Assembly (NCBI GenBank): GCA_018650445.1
Contig: JABIFX010000208.1
Location: 124,001-188,000 of the forward strand
From: Fidelibacterota bacterium
GTDB lineage: Bacteria; Fidelibacterota; UBA8477; JABMPR01
Direction: 5' to 3'
Length of the DNA stretch: 64,000 nt
The notes below the pieces were generated by a model. It was not told where the DNA came from. It saw only the letters and a list, made by a program, of their open reading frames with translations, and searched no databases. The position numbers and the translations under genes are program-made. Positions 35,218 to 44,711 of this stretch are shown in pieces. How positions within the stretch are numbered: the first letter of the stretch is position 1; each line of letters opens with the position of its first letter.

Positions 35218-36692
35218 GTCGGGAAAAACTGGTAGAAGTCAAAGGGCTTAAAACCCGATTCAAAGTTGGTGGAGAATGGGCCAAAGCAGTCGATGGTGTC
35301 AGTTTTGATATCTACGAAGGTGAGACACTGGGCATCGTAGGAGAATCAGGTTCAGGTAAATCGGTTTCCGTGCTCTCCTTGATTCAACTCATACCCAATC
35401 CTCCAGGAGAAGTTTCAGACGGCGAGATTATTTTTAAAGGGCAGAAGATTTTTGATGCTGATGATCTGGCCCGCGTAAGAGAAGTTGCCAAGTACAAATA
35501 CTTCCCGAAACTGCCTGAAGAGAAACGTAACACCGCTGCTGGCATCTTCTTTTGTGTCTGGATGCTCATCCACATTCTTTTGCCAATAAGTGGGTTGGCC
35601 TGGGGCATTTTGTCACTTGTCATAGATCTGTCTGTTATGGTCCATCTTTTTTACAACTCACCCAGGAATGTTGCCATGGCAGAGTTCAGACAAAACATCT
35701 ATAGTCGCATGTGGGATATTCGCGGGTCTGAAATCGCCATGATTTTCCAGGAACCCATGACATCCTTAAATCCAGTTTTCAATATTGGTATGCAAACGAT
35801 GGAAGCCATTAGGCCCACTAGCTTGAGAGACTCCCTGAAAGCCTGGTTTGTGAGTCGGGCCAAGAACTTGAAAAGCTATTCTGTTAAAGGTCGGGCACAA
35901 GTATCTGGCATTTTTGCAGTGGTTGTTCTCTTCTTTTCGCAACTGGCTGCCGGGTGGAGTTTTGACCCGCTTGCAATGTTGATTAGTTTTATTGTCGGTG
36001 CACTGGTACCAACAGGGATTGCTTATTTGATAATCGGCATAGAAAAGTTGATTAGCGATGAGTTTAAAACGCGCCACCAGGATCTTTTTAATGCTGCTGT
36101 TAAGCTATTGGACACTGTCGGTATCCCCGATGCAGAGCGACGGATAGGTGACTATCCCCACCAGTTTTCAGGAGGTATGCGCCAGCGCGTCATGATCGCC
36201 ATGGCATTGGCAAAAAATCCTTCTTTGCTGATTGCTGACGAACCAACCACAGCTCTTGACGTAACCATTCAGGCCCAAATCCTGGATTTGATGTTGGACC
36301 TTAAGAAAAACAATACTGAAGCTGCTGTGGTTTTAATCACTCATGATCTGGCTGTTGTAGCTGAGACCTGTGAACGGGTTATTGTGATGTATGGCGGGGT
36401 TATTCAGGAGGTAGCTGAGGTAAATGACCTGTTTAGTAAGCCACTGCACCCCTATACGCATGGATTGCTGGGTTCAATACCCAGGCCAGACAAGAATTCT
36501 AAACGGGAGCGCCTGGAAACGATTCCCGGTATGGTTCCCAATATTCTTAATTTACCCATTGGGTGTAAATATTGTACGCGTTGTACCGTAAAATTAGATA
36601 AATGTGATACAGAAGAACCACCACTTCAGGAGATAACCTCAGGTCATTTTGTGCGCTGTTTTGTGACCCAGGAAGAGCAGGTGTCAGCATGA
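35214..36692 (+). CDS. Peptide ABC transporter ATPase (DppD-like) with two membrane-hairpin insertions
   Basis: A 492-residue ATPase; relatives are ~330. All catalytic motifs are present: Walker A GESGSGKS (43-50), Q-loop [11 protein letters not shown] (177-187), signature FSGGMRQR (318-325), Walker B LLIADEP (338-344) and H-loop THDLA (376-380). Two insertions break the domain. The first (~85-165, between Walker A and the Q-loop) has a hydrophobic hairpin at 109-147. The second (~200-290, between Q-loop and signature) has hydrophobic runs at 230-247 and 252-277. Both have even helix numbers, so the catalytic parts can stay cytoplasmic. The C-terminal peptide-transporter domain has Cys 451, 454, 457, 464 and 482, a possible Fe-S site as known for DppD. 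It overlaps both neighbours by 4 nt. Confidence 0.93.
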   Translation: MSREKLVEVKGLKTRFKVGGEWAKAVDGVSFDIYEGETLGIVGESGSGKSVSVLSLIQLIPNPPGEVSDGEIIFKGQKIFDADDLARVREVAKYKYFPKLPEEKRNTAAGIFFCVWMLIHILLPISGLAWGILSLVIDLSVMVHLFYNSPRNVAMAEFRQNIYSRMWDIRGSEIAMIFQEPMTSLNPVFNIGMQTMEAIRPTSLRDSLKAWFVSRAKNLKSYSVKGRAQVSGIFAVVVLFFSQLAAGWSFDPLAMLISFIVGALVPTGIAYLIIGIEKLISDEFKTRHQDLFNAAVKLLDTVGIPDAERRIGDYPHQFSGGMRQRVMIAMALAKNPSLLIADEPTTALDVTIQAQILDLMLDLKKNNTEAAVVLITHDLAVVAETCERVIVMYGGVIQEVAEVNDLFSKPLHPYTHGLLGSIPRPDKNSKRERLETIPGMVPNILNLPIGCKYCTRCTVKLDKCDTEEPPLQEITSGHFVRCFVTQEEQVSA

Positions 36693-37693
36693 GCAAGAAC
36701 ACTCTGGTAGACGTAAAAAATCTGTCCGTCCACTTTCCAGTACATGGCGGTATCTTTTCAAAGCGAGTAGCTACAGTCAAGGCCGTGGATGGAATTAACT
36801 TTTCAATTGATCGCAAACAGATTGTCGGCATGGTTGGTGAATCAGGTTGTGGTAAAACCACGGTTGGCAGAGCCATGATAAACATTCTGCGCCATGTGGC
36901 ACCAGATGTTGAAATCGGTGGCAGCATTGAATATCACTTTGGTGATGAGGTGGTGGATTTTGCCAGATTAAGCTCCAGTGAAGTGAGGAAATATCGCTCA
37001 AGGGTTCAAATGATTTTTCAAGATCCCTACGCCTCATTGAATCCACGTATGACGGTAGCCCAAATCATCAGCGAGCCCCTTCAGCTCCATACCAATATGA
37101 CGAATAAGGAACAAACCGAACGTGTTGGGTGGTTGTTGGACAAAGTTGGACTACAACCAGAGCAGGCCCGACGTTATCCTCATGAGTTTTCTGGCGGTCA
37201 ACGACAGCGTGTGGGAATTGCTCGCGCCCTGGCCACAAATCCAGATCTGATTATCTGTGATGAGCCGGTCTCAGCACTGGATGTTTCGATTCAAGCCCAG
37301 GTTATCAATTTGATGATGGATCTTCAGGATGAATTTGATGTATCCTACCTGTTTATTGCCCACGATCTCTCTGTCGTAGAACATATTTCTGATAAAATTG
37401 CTGTAATGTATCTGGGAGATATGGCCGAATATGGAAATGCCCAGGATGTATATCATCAACCCCGACATCCTTATAGCAAAGCACTGCTATCAGCGGTTCC
37501 ATTACCTGACCCCAGTCGCAAAAACCGTAAAAGAATTGTGCTGGAAGGCGATGTTCCAACCCCTCTGAATAAACCGAGTGGCTGTGCCTTCAGGACACGC
37601 TGCCCTATTGCTCAACCTGCTTGTGCAGAATCAAAACCAGAGTTTAAAGAGCAGGCAAAGGATCATTTTGTGGCCTGTCCTATAGTGGAGTAA
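36689..37693 (+). CDS. Peptide ABC transporter ATPase (DppF/OppF-like)
   Basis: A 334-residue ATPase of normal length for the family, without the insertions seen in the preceding gene. Walker A GESGCGKTT, Q-loop IFQDPYASLNP, signature FSGGQRQR, Walker B IICDEP and H-loop AHDLS are all intact. The C-terminal GCAFRTRCP...C segment of oligopeptide/dipeptide transporters is present. It overlaps the DppD-like gene by 4 nt and ends the five-gene importer operon. It should form the ATPase heterodimer with that protein. Confidence 0.95.
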   Translation: MSKNTLVDVKNLSVHFPVHGGIFSKRVATVKAVDGINFSIDRKQIVGMVGESGCGKTTVGRAMINILRHVAPDVEIGGSIEYHFGDEVVDFARLSSSEVRKYRSRVQMIFQDPYASLNPRMTVAQIISEPLQLHTNMTNKEQTERVGWLLDKVGLQPEQARRYPHEFSGGQRQRVGIARALATNPDLIICDEPVSALDVSIQAQVINLMMDLQDEFDVSYLFIAHDLSVVEHISDKIAVMYLGDMAEYGNAQDVYHQPRHPYSKALLSAVPLPDPSRKNRKRIVLEGDVPTPLNKPSGCAFRTRCPIAQPACAESKPEFKEQAKDHFVACPIVE

Positions 37694-37735
37694 ACTTTTC
37701 AGGATTTAACAATCTGAGTATAAAACCTTGACTGT

Positions 37736-38197
37736 CTATTTCGTTCGGCGCTTCCCGGATGATTGGATTTGCTTCACATGTTCCACAAAAGCTGAGAGAG
37801 ACAAAGAGGCGATTGTCCTCCCAATCAAATCCAGCGGCAGATCATCCAGTTTTCGGAATCTAACACAAGACTTTCCAATATCCATTCGCTTGCCGGTTTC
37901 TTTATATGCCTCATGAAAAGCCTTTTGCTTGCTTTCAAACATGTATATCCCAGAAAGATATATCGCCATGTGATTTTTTTGAGATGCCAGGGCAGCGTAC
38001 ATGAGCGGTTGCTTGTTATATGTGTCTAGATAAATACTGAGGGGTACCTGATAGGTGATCATACCCCAATTGATGACTTCCTCATAACCATCAGGCAGGT
38101 TGTCAAGGATGGTCCTTCTTACCTGGGTGATTTGTGCTGCTCTATCACCGGGTAAACCGTTTATATATTCCTCTATTGTTTTGGCTACCGATTTCAT
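37736..38197 (-). CDS. DUF1801-domain protein
   Basis: A 153-residue soluble protein matching the DUF1801/YdhG-like fold: an N-terminal helix with YINGLPGDRAAQITQVRRTI, then EVINWGMITYQVP and a CxRFRKLDDLP segment. Proteins of this family are small, often linked to stress, and lack a firm biochemical role. GAAGGATA precedes the ATG. It is the only minus-strand gene between the peptide importer and the transglutaminase gene. Confidence 0.85.
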   Translation of the reverse strand: MKSVAKTIEEYINGLPGDRAAQITQVRRTILDNLPDGYEEVINWGMITYQVPLSIYLDTYNKQPLMYAALASQKNHMAIYLSGIYMFESKQKAFHEAYKETGKRMDIGKSCVRFRKLDDLPLDLIGRTIASLSLSAFVEHVKQIQSSGKRRTK

Positions 38198-38399
38198 GCG
38201 GTATCCTTCTCAAGGGTACTTTAAAGTTCTTAAGGGGGTCTCGGTCTTCATGAATTGTTTAGAACCTTTGGAGACGAAAACCTTCCAATATTTAGATTCA
38301 CGCCTAAATTTGTGCCCAATATGCCAGGAGAAAACAAATATTTCTCTATCAGATCAAGTTTGATACGCTATGAATGAAAGGCCACTTTAGAAGGTTTCA

Positions 38400-39857
38400 A
38401 TGAAGAAAAGAATTTATCTCATCTCACTTGCCATGGTCTGGCTTTTTCTGTTTGGCCGACTTTTCTATATGACTTACTTCGATGGAGGTTCTGGCTCCTA
38501 TCTCTCCCTGGCCTCAGGGCTGCGCGAACTTCCCAGCGAGTCGGAGTGGATGAATATTTATCTCGATGGCAAAAAAATGGGACATACCGTTTATTCTATA
38601 GAAAACCAGGGAGCCAATGGCTACACCATCAAAAGTTCAAGTAACTTGAATGTGGTGTTTGGTGGCCTGGAGTCAGAAATTCACCTTGAAAACACAGCCG
38701 TTATGGACACATCCTTCAGGCTGGAAGCTTTCAGTTTCTGGATGCTGTCTGATCAGTATTCCACCCATGTTCAGGGGCAGAAGTACGGCACGACCATGGA
38801 GTTAGAATTCATTCAAGGTGGGGATACCAACCGAACTGAAATCACGGTGCCCAAAGACCTCTATACTTATAGTGCCATTCAGCCCATGGTCGCCAGCAAG
38901 GGCATCTTAGAGGGTCAAACCATCAGAGTGCCAGCCTATGACGCCATGTCCAATGAAATGGCCGATGTGATGATCACCCATGAGGGTAAAGAGATCATTA
39001 GCGTTGCTGGTGAGAAACATTTGCTTAACAAGCTGCGGATTGAGTTTAAGAGCATACCCTCCATCATGTGGCTAGATGACAATGGTATTACTTACAAGGA
39101 AGAAACCATCATGGGGATGATGATGGAGAGAACCACTCCGGAATTGGCTTTGGCAAAATCAGAGGCAGGTCAGGTTGATTTATTAAATGGTTTTGCTGTC
39201 ATACCGAGCTATCCCATCTCCAAATCAAAGAAATTAAAGGAGTTAAAAATTGGCCTCTCTGGCGTCACGTCAGACGTTTTGGCAGGTTTATCATCGGAAA
39301 GGCAGAAAATTATAAGCGTAGATCCTTTAGTGGTATCTTTGAGTCAAGCTACCACCCCTTTGAACCCAAACGAAATAGAGCTCAATCTAAGAGCCTCCGA
39401 TATGGTCCAGAGTGATCATGAGCAAATTCGTGAAAAGGCGAATCTGATTTTGGCTGGTGAGAGTCAAGCCATCGCCATTAGTCACACCCTGACCCAATGG
39501 GTCTACAACTATCTGGATAAAAAGCCAGTAGCAAGTATCTCTGGAGCCGTGGACATTCTAAATAAAGGTGTTGGTGACTGTACTGAACATACCACGCTCT
39601 TTACGGCCCTTAGTCGTGCTGCAGGTGTTCCTACAAAGATTCATATTGGATTGGTTTATCTCCAGGGACGCTTCCTGTTCCACGCCTGGCCGGTAGTAGC
39701 CATAGACGGTGAGTGGGTAGATGTGGACCCCAGCCTGAATCAATTTCCTGCTGATGCCACACACATCGCATTGGTTGAAGGTGATTTTGAGAATCTGACG
39801 AATCTCATTCCTGTCCTGGGTAATGTTGAAATAGAGATTCTTGAACAGGTCTATTAA
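38400..39857 (+). CDS. Membrane-anchored transglutaminase-like protein
   Basis: A 485-residue protein with an N-terminal signal-anchor helix (~5-26), a long beta-rich extracytoplasmic region (~40-330) and a C-terminal transglutaminase-like cysteine protease fold. The catalytic triad is visible as Cys394 (GDCTEH), His428 (FHAWP) and Asp443 (VDVDPS). Bacterial members act as proteases or peptide-modifying enzymes. It precedes an ATP-grasp gene by 55 nt on the same strand, which suggests a joint role in peptide or cell-wall chemistry. Substrate unknown. Confidence 0.88.
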   Translation: MKKRIYLISLAMVWLFLFGRLFYMTYFDGGSGSYLSLASGLRELPSESEWMNIYLDGKKMGHTVYSIENQGANGYTIKSSSNLNVVFGGLESEIHLENTAVMDTSFRLEAFSFWMLSDQYSTHVQGQKYGTTMELEFIQGGDTNRTEITVPKDLYTYSAIQPMVASKGILEGQTIRVPAYDAMSNEMADVMITHEGKEIISVAGEKHLLNKLRIEFKSIPSIMWLDDNGITYKEETIMGMMMERTTPELALAKSEAGQVDLLNGFAVIPSYPISKSKKLKELKIGLSGVTSDVLAGLSSERQKIISVDPLVVSLSQATTPLNPNEIELNLRASDMVQSDHEQIREKANLILAGESQAIAISHTLTQWVYNYLDKKPVASISGAVDILNKGVGDCTEHTTLFTALSRAAGVPTKIHIGLVYLQGRFLFHAWPVVAIDGEWVDVDPSLNQFPADATHIALVEGDFENLTNLIPVLGNVEIEILEQVY

Positions 39858-39912
39858 AGTCCCAACAGTAGCTACAGCCAAATTCATTAATATATCATCA
39901 AGACCATTCCCC

Positions 39913-41082
39913 ATGTTTTTAATCGATGCGCCCTTTGTTTCTCAATACCTGAAAAAAACACTTCAAGATCTTAATATTACAGTTATCCAAACCGCTTATG
40001 CTGAAAAGGTGTTAGCTGGATATAAAATAAATTATATCTCTGAGCTTGAGGCTATAAACGCCTTTAGCACTGATAGGACGATTCAGTTTTTTACAAATTC
40101 AGAAAATGCTCTGGATTGGATTCTAACACAATTTCCATCAAGCCAGCTCGCACTTACCATAGGGCAAGTGAAGGATAAGGTGCGCTTCCGGAATGTTTTG
40201 GCTCAGATTCATCCAACCTATTACTTTAGGGGATGCCCGTATCAAGAGTTGCCAAGTATCAATTCAACATCGCTTCCATTTCCAGTGATCCTGAAACCAT
40301 CAATTGGTTTTTTTAGTTTGGGTGTGCAAAGAATAGATAATCAGTTTCAGTGGGTGGACACCCTTTCAAAGTTGGATTTGATGATCTCAAGCTATGATGG
40401 TATTTATCCTTCGGGTGTTCTGGACAACTCCACGTTCATTATAGAAGAAGTGATTCCCGGGGAAGAGTTTGCGGTGGATTGCTATTTTGATGAGCAGGGA
40501 CAGGTTGTTGTTTTAAATATGATGAAACATCTGTTTGCCTCGGGAGATGATGTAAACGACCGAGTTTATATCACCTCATCATCCATCATGGAGCAATATC
40601 TGGAACCAGTTCAGAATTACCTGAATAATCTGGGCACCCTTTTTAAGCTCAGAAATTTCCAGGCGCATATCGAAATAAGAATCGCCGCTGAGGAGATTAC
40701 AGCTATAGAAATAAACCCACTGCGATTTGGGGGCTGGTGTTCTACAGCAGATTTAGCCCAATATGCTTGGAAGATGAATCTTTATGAGGCGGTGGTCAGG
40801 GGGAATAAGCCAGACTGGGATCACCTGAAGAGACTTGATCCGGACCATGTATATGCCCTGGTTGTATTAAACAATAGTACGGGAGTAGTGGGGAAAGAAA
40901 TTGCCAGTTTTGATTATGACGCCCTATTGACAATGGTCCATGATCCACTGGAATTAAGGAAGACAGACTTTCAAAAATTTCCGCTGTTCGGATTTCTTAT
41001 GTGCAAGGTACCAGAGAATGATATGAGCGACTTGCATAAGTTGCTCCATTCAGATCTCAGGGAATTTATCTCAAGCAATTAA
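39913..41082 (+). CDS. ATP-grasp domain protein
   Basis: A 389-residue ligase-type protein. The ATP-grasp core shows FPVILKPSIGFFSLGV (nucleotide-binding Lys and glycine-rich loop), EEVIPGEEFAVDCYFD and the metal-binding AIEINPLRFGG. Such enzymes join a carboxylate to an amine or thiol with ATP. I chose the ATG at 39913, since the N-terminal strand MFLIDAPF then starts the protein; an in-frame TTG 72 nt earlier inside the preceding gene is unlikely. There is no good ribosome-binding site. Its stop overlaps that of the convergent amidase gene. Substrate unknown. Confidence 0.82.
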   Translation: MFLIDAPFVSQYLKKTLQDLNITVIQTAYAEKVLAGYKINYISELEAINAFSTDRTIQFFTNSENALDWILTQFPSSQLALTIGQVKDKVRFRNVLAQIHPTYYFRGCPYQELPSINSTSLPFPVILKPSIGFFSLGVQRIDNQFQWVDTLSKLDLMISSYDGIYPSGVLDNSTFIIEEVIPGEEFAVDCYFDEQGQVVVLNMMKHLFASGDDVNDRVYITSSSIMEQYLEPVQNYLNNLGTLFKLRNFQAHIEIRIAAEEITAIEINPLRFGGWCSTADLAQYAWKMNLYEAVVRGNKPDWDHLKRLDPDHVYALVVLNNSTGVVGKEIASFDYDALLTMVHDPLELRKTDFQKFPLFGFLMCKVPENDMSDLHKLLHSDLREFISSN

Positions 41083-42332
41083 TTGGGATAGTATTCCCTT
41101 ATCCGAGACTGCTGAGCTTTAACCTTATCACTCAGATCATCTTCAATCAAAACCTGCTTCATCATAAGCAGCTCAAGAATTTTTTCTTCAGCAATCCGGG
41201 CCTTGGGATGAGCTATCTGAAGTTCCAGGCTTAATTGATAAAGATGTAAGGCTGAATCAAGGATGTCTACTTCATTGTTTTGAACCGCCTGGGAGAAAAG
41301 GAATTCAGCCTCATTAAAGGCTGTAGACCACGTCTCGTGGGAATACCACTCATAGCCTGCTTTAGTCAAAAAAGTGAAGGGGATGGGATGTATGGCATTT
41401 CCCTGTAGGTTTCGAGCAAAGACCTGAAAGGAAACACTCTTTTCAAGGGAACTGTTCGGTGTCGCCGTGAGAATTCCAGAATTCGAATCCCAACGGGATT
41501 GAATTTGCACCCCTCCCTGCAAAACCTTGAAGCTGTTTTCTATAAAAAAGGTGTTACCAAAACCATCATCCAGCTCGAATTCAATTGATCGGAGTAGATC
41601 AACATATTTAAGCGAGTCGGGCAATAAGCAGATGGCCGATGGTGTTCCTCGATCAAAATACTCCAGGATGGCTTTATAATAGATTTCGGCTTCCAGCTTA
41701 TTATAGGCCTTTGATTTAAGTCGTCCTTCCCCTGAAGGATTAGTGAAAAACCCACCTTCCCCAATGACACCAGGCATGTCATCAATAGTGTTTCTTAACA
41801 CCGAGGTTCCAGAACTGTAAATCAGATGGTCACTATAAACAGCACCAGCCTGCTGCTGTTGAAAGGCCATCTCAGCTCGCATGCTGTCGATGAGGATCTT
41901 AGCAAAATCTACAGAGGCAGGATTCATGTCGCCGGAACCATAAAAGTAGACGATGGGAAGATCTATGGAGGGGTCATTGGCGGAGCTATTGTGGTGGATG
42001 GAAACAAACAGATCGCTGTGATGGCGTATCGCCATGGAAGCGCGTCCACCCAGACTGACATCCCTGTCCTTGGTGCGCGTCATAAGAACGTTAGCGCCGG
42101 CCAGGGAAAGTTTTCTGCTTAGTATTTTGGCAACCCTGAGATTGATCCACTCTTCACGCTCTCCAGTTTGACCAATTCGAGATGAATCGTAGGCCTGGGT
42201 AGCTCCATGACCAGGATCAATCGTGATGTTGATCCCCTTTAGGGGCTGATCTTCAACAAGCATGGACTGAGTTCCCACACAGGCTGATAACACCAGCATG
42301 ACGAGGAGGATAAGTGCAAATTTTTGGATCAT
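41079..42332 (-). CDS. N-acetylmuramoyl-L-alanine amidase (Amidase_3), lipoprotein
   Basis: A 417-residue cell-wall hydrolase. The signal peptide has a lipobox (LVLSAC, Cys18). The Amidase_3 domain (~30-230) shows zinc ligands in IDPGHG, EREEWIN and SIHHNS and the catalytic Glu in GEGGFFTN. It cleaves the amide between muramic acid and the stem peptide. The C-terminal ~180 residues include a beta domain and a helical tail. The ATG at 42332 is preferred over one 60 nt upstream because AGAGGT lies 5 nt before it and the signal peptide then starts correctly. Confidence 0.92.
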   Translation of the reverse strand: MIQKFALILLVMLVLSACVGTQSMLVEDQPLKGINITIDPGHGATQAYDSSRIGQTGEREEWINLRVAKILSRKLSLAGANVLMTRTKDRDVSLGGRASMAIRHHSDLFVSIHHNSSANDPSIDLPIVYFYGSGDMNPASVDFAKILIDSMRAEMAFQQQQAGAVYSDHLIYSSGTSVLRNTIDDMPGVIGEGGFFTNPSGEGRLKSKAYNKLEAEIYYKAILEYFDRGTPSAICLLPDSLKYVDLLRSIEFELDDGFGNTFFIENSFKVLQGGVQIQSRWDSNSGILTATPNSSLEKSVSFQVFARNLQGNAIHPIPFTFLTKAGYEWYSHETWSTAFNEAEFLFSQAVQNNEVDILDSALHLYQLSLELQIAHPKARIAEEKILELLMMKQVLIEDDLSDKVKAQQSRIREYYPN

Positions 42333-42404
42333 GGTGACCTCTATAACTGTGTGTGATATTCTTGTTTTGTCATGAGCGTATAATATGGTCATGAAACATG
42401 AAGC

Positions 42405-42443
42405 CCTAAAAAGAAAATCCCCGCTGAATTATCAACGGGGATT
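42405..42443 (-). terminator. Rho-independent terminator of the Lrp-hom-trans-sulfuration operon
   Basis: A perfect 8-bp stem AATCCCCG / CGGGGATT with a 12-nt loop. On the minus strand it is followed by TTTTCTTTTTA. It lies 25 nt beyond the stop of the trans-sulfuration gene. Confidence 0.9.
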
Positions 42444-42468
42444 CATATAGTTGTGCTAAGATTGGATA

Positions 42469-43659
42469 TTAAATCAATGCTAAGGCTTCTTCAAGATCAG
42501 CCTGCAAATCCTCAACATCTTCAGTTCCAACAGCCAGGCGAACCAGACCGTCGGTTATGCCAGCATCCAAACGTTCATCTTCCGGGATGTTGGCGTGGGT
42601 CATTGAGGCAGGGTGTTGGATGAGAGATTCATAGCCACCTAGTGAAACTGCCAGTTGCGGAATTTTCACGTTGTTTAAGAGTGTTTTTCCATTTTCCAGA
42701 CCGCCTTTAACTTCAAAACTGATCATAGAGCCAAAGCCCTTCATCTGACGTTTGGCCAGATCATGCTGAGGATGGGATTTTGAGCCTGGATAACGAACCC
42801 ACTCGATCTTGGGATGGGCTTCCAGATAATCAGCGAGTTTGTGGGCGTTTTCTTCACCACGTTGAACTCTCAGAGACAAGGTTCGCATACCTCTTAAAAC
42901 CAACCAGCTTTGATGGGGATCCATGGTGCCGCCGATAGAGTTTATCACAGATTTTAAACGACTAAAATCTTCTTCGGTTTTGGTAATAATCACACCACCG
43001 ACGACATCTGTGTGTCCGTTGATATATTTTGTGATGCTATGGAGGACCACGTCAGCCCCTAGATCCAGGGGATTCTGAAGAATAGGACTCATAAAGGTAT
43101 TATCCACAACCAGAACGGCGCCATGTTCATGGGCTATTTCTGCACAAGCCTCAATATCTGCGAGCTTAATCGTGGGGTTGGCGGGTGTTTCTATGTAAAG
43201 CAACTTGGTATTGGGTTTCATGGAGCGTCGAATCAGATCCAGGTCTGCAGTATCAACAAAAGAGCTCTCGACACCAAAACGACTAAAGTCATTTTCAATA
43301 ACCATCCTCGATGAACCATATACCGCATCTGTTCCAACCATATGGGCACCTGCTCCCAGGTAAGCCATATAGACACTGCTTACTGCGGCCATTCCAGAGG
43401 CAGTAGCAATTCCACCATAGCCATGTTCAAGCAGAGCGACAGCTTCTTCAAATGTATTGGTCGTTGGATTGCCAATTCGGGTATAGATATAGCCCTTTTC
43501 TTCTCCTCCAAACAGACGAGCGCCATGATCGGCGTCTTGAAACTTGAATGTTGATGTCTGGTAAATAGGAACTCCAACACTACCATGAACCGTGTCGGGA
43601 TTTTCACCAGCATGGGTAACCCGGGTATTAATACCTTTGTTTTTTAGATTTAGACTCAT
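42469..43659 (-). CDS. PLP-dependent trans-sulfuration enzyme (cystathionine gamma-synthase / methionine gamma-lyase family)
   Basis: A 396-residue Cys/Met-metabolism PLP enzyme. The PLP lysine is K211 in HSITKYINGH, D186 in VVDNTF contacts the pyridine nitrogen, and the GYIYTRIGNPT and ETPANPT motifs are present. Members act as cystathionine gamma-synthase, O-acetylhomoserine sulfhydrylase or methionine gamma-lyase; sequence alone does not decide. Overlap by 4 nt with homoserine dehydrogenase favours a biosynthetic role that turns a homoserine ester into cystathionine or homocysteine. Last gene of an Lrp-regulated operon. Confidence 0.9.
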   Translation of the reverse strand: MSLNLKNKGINTRVTHAGENPDTVHGSVGVPIYQTSTFKFQDADHGARLFGGEEKGYIYTRIGNPTTNTFEEAVALLEHGYGGIATASGMAAVSSVYMAYLGAGAHMVGTDAVYGSSRMVIENDFSRFGVESSFVDTADLDLIRRSMKPNTKLLYIETPANPTIKLADIEACAEIAHEHGAVLVVDNTFMSPILQNPLDLGADVVLHSITKYINGHTDVVGGVIITKTEEDFSRLKSVINSIGGTMDPHQSWLVLRGMRTLSLRVQRGEENAHKLADYLEAHPKIEWVRYPGSKSHPQHDLAKRQMKGFGSMISFEVKGGLENGKTLLNNVKIPQLAVSLGGYESLIQHPASMTHANIPEDERLDAGITDGLVRLAVGTEDVEDLQADLEEALALI

Positions 43660-44711
43660 GAATACACTCCAGTGTTTAATGTTAAAAGATCGGATAACAC
43701 GGCATAACCGGTTTCATTTCCACCGGCTCCGGGCCCCGTAATAGTTACATCTCCAAGTAGATCAGTTGAAAAGGTGATGGCATTCATACTTCCATTCACC
43801 TGGGTAAGAGGGTCAGAAAGAGCTAGCTTTTCTGGCATGACTTGAGCGACTGTTTTGTCCCCTCCCGTGGAAAGTGTGGCAACCAGTTTCCAGCGCTTGC
43901 CTTCACGACGAGCATCTTCAATGTGCACCTGAGTGATGGCTGAAATTCCCTCTCGACTGATATCTGCGAGATCAATGGTCAAGTCAAAGAGTTCGTTAGC
44001 CAGGATGGCCAGCTTGGCCTGGGTGTCTGTACCGTTTACATCAGCGGTCTTGTCTGCTTCGAGATACCCCATTTTTTCGGCTTGCTGAATTGCCTCGTCA
44101 TAGCCTGAGCCAGACTCCATTTCGCTGAGAATAAAATTAGTGGCCCCATTCAAAATGCCTCTAACACCTGAAACAAGATTACCCTTCAGAGAGTTTCTAA
44201 AGAAACTGATGGCGGGCGTGCCGCTCAACACGGTGGCCTCATTTAAAAAAGCGCAACCCCGTTTCCTGGCAAGCGTTTTCATCTCTGAATAAGCCAGCGC
44301 TGCAGGACCCTTGTTTGCAGAAATGATGTGCTTCCCTGTTTTGAAGGCTGTGCGACAGTGAGTCAGTGCTGGCTCAGCATCAACCAGATTAGAGTGGGCA
44401 AGCTCAATCACCACAGTGGCGTTCGACTCACGGATCATGTCCTCAGCATCCCAGTCTTTCACGTTTTCCACAAAAGGGGTTACGTTTTGAGTGAGATAAT
44501 TGAGATAGGAAAGAGACAGGCCTGCTGGATGGAACATGGTTCCACGGCTGCGGGTACTCACAGCGACAATTTCAAACTCAAATTGGTGTTCCCGTTTGAG
44601 AAGGTCACGTTTTTCCAGGAGAATCTTACAAAGACCGTGGGCGACATGACCGAATCCTACCAGGGCAATGAGATGTTTTCGGGCTGAACCCTTGGGGGCA
44701 CTCATGTTCAT
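43656..44711 (-). CDS. hom: Homoserine dehydrogenase
   Basis: A 351-residue oxidoreductase converting aspartate semialdehyde to homoserine. The N-terminal Rossmann motif (ALVGFGHVAHGL), the HIISANKGP element and the catalytic-domain stretch GILNGATNFILSEME with DVNGTDTQAKLAILA are all typical. It is the short form, lacking the C-terminal ACT domain used for threonine feedback. The ATG overlaps the stop of the Lrp/AsnC gene by 4 nt (ATGA), and the 3' end overlaps the trans-sulfuration gene by 4 nt, so the three are tightly coupled. Confidence 0.93.
   Translation of the reverse strand: MNMSAPKGSARKHLIALVGFGHVAHGLCKILLEKRDLLKREHQFEFEIVAVSTRSRGTMFHPAGLSLSYLNYLTQNVTPFVENVKDWDAEDMIRESNATVVIELAHSNLVDAEPALTHCRTAFKTGKHIISANKGPAALAYSEMKTLARKRGCAFLNEATVLSGTPAISFFRNSLKGNLVSGVRGILNGATNFILSEMESGSGYDEAIQQAEKMGYLEADKTADVNGTDTQAKLAILANELFDLTIDLADISREGISAITQVHIEDARREGKRWKLVATLSTGGDKTVAQVMPEKLALSDPLTQVNGSMNAITFSTDLLGDVTITGPGAGGNETGYAVLSDLLTLNTGVYS

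Noticed and set aside
38100-38363. 87-codon plus-strand frame overlapping the DUF1801 gene
   Set aside because: Mostly antisense to a well-supported gene, and no family features.
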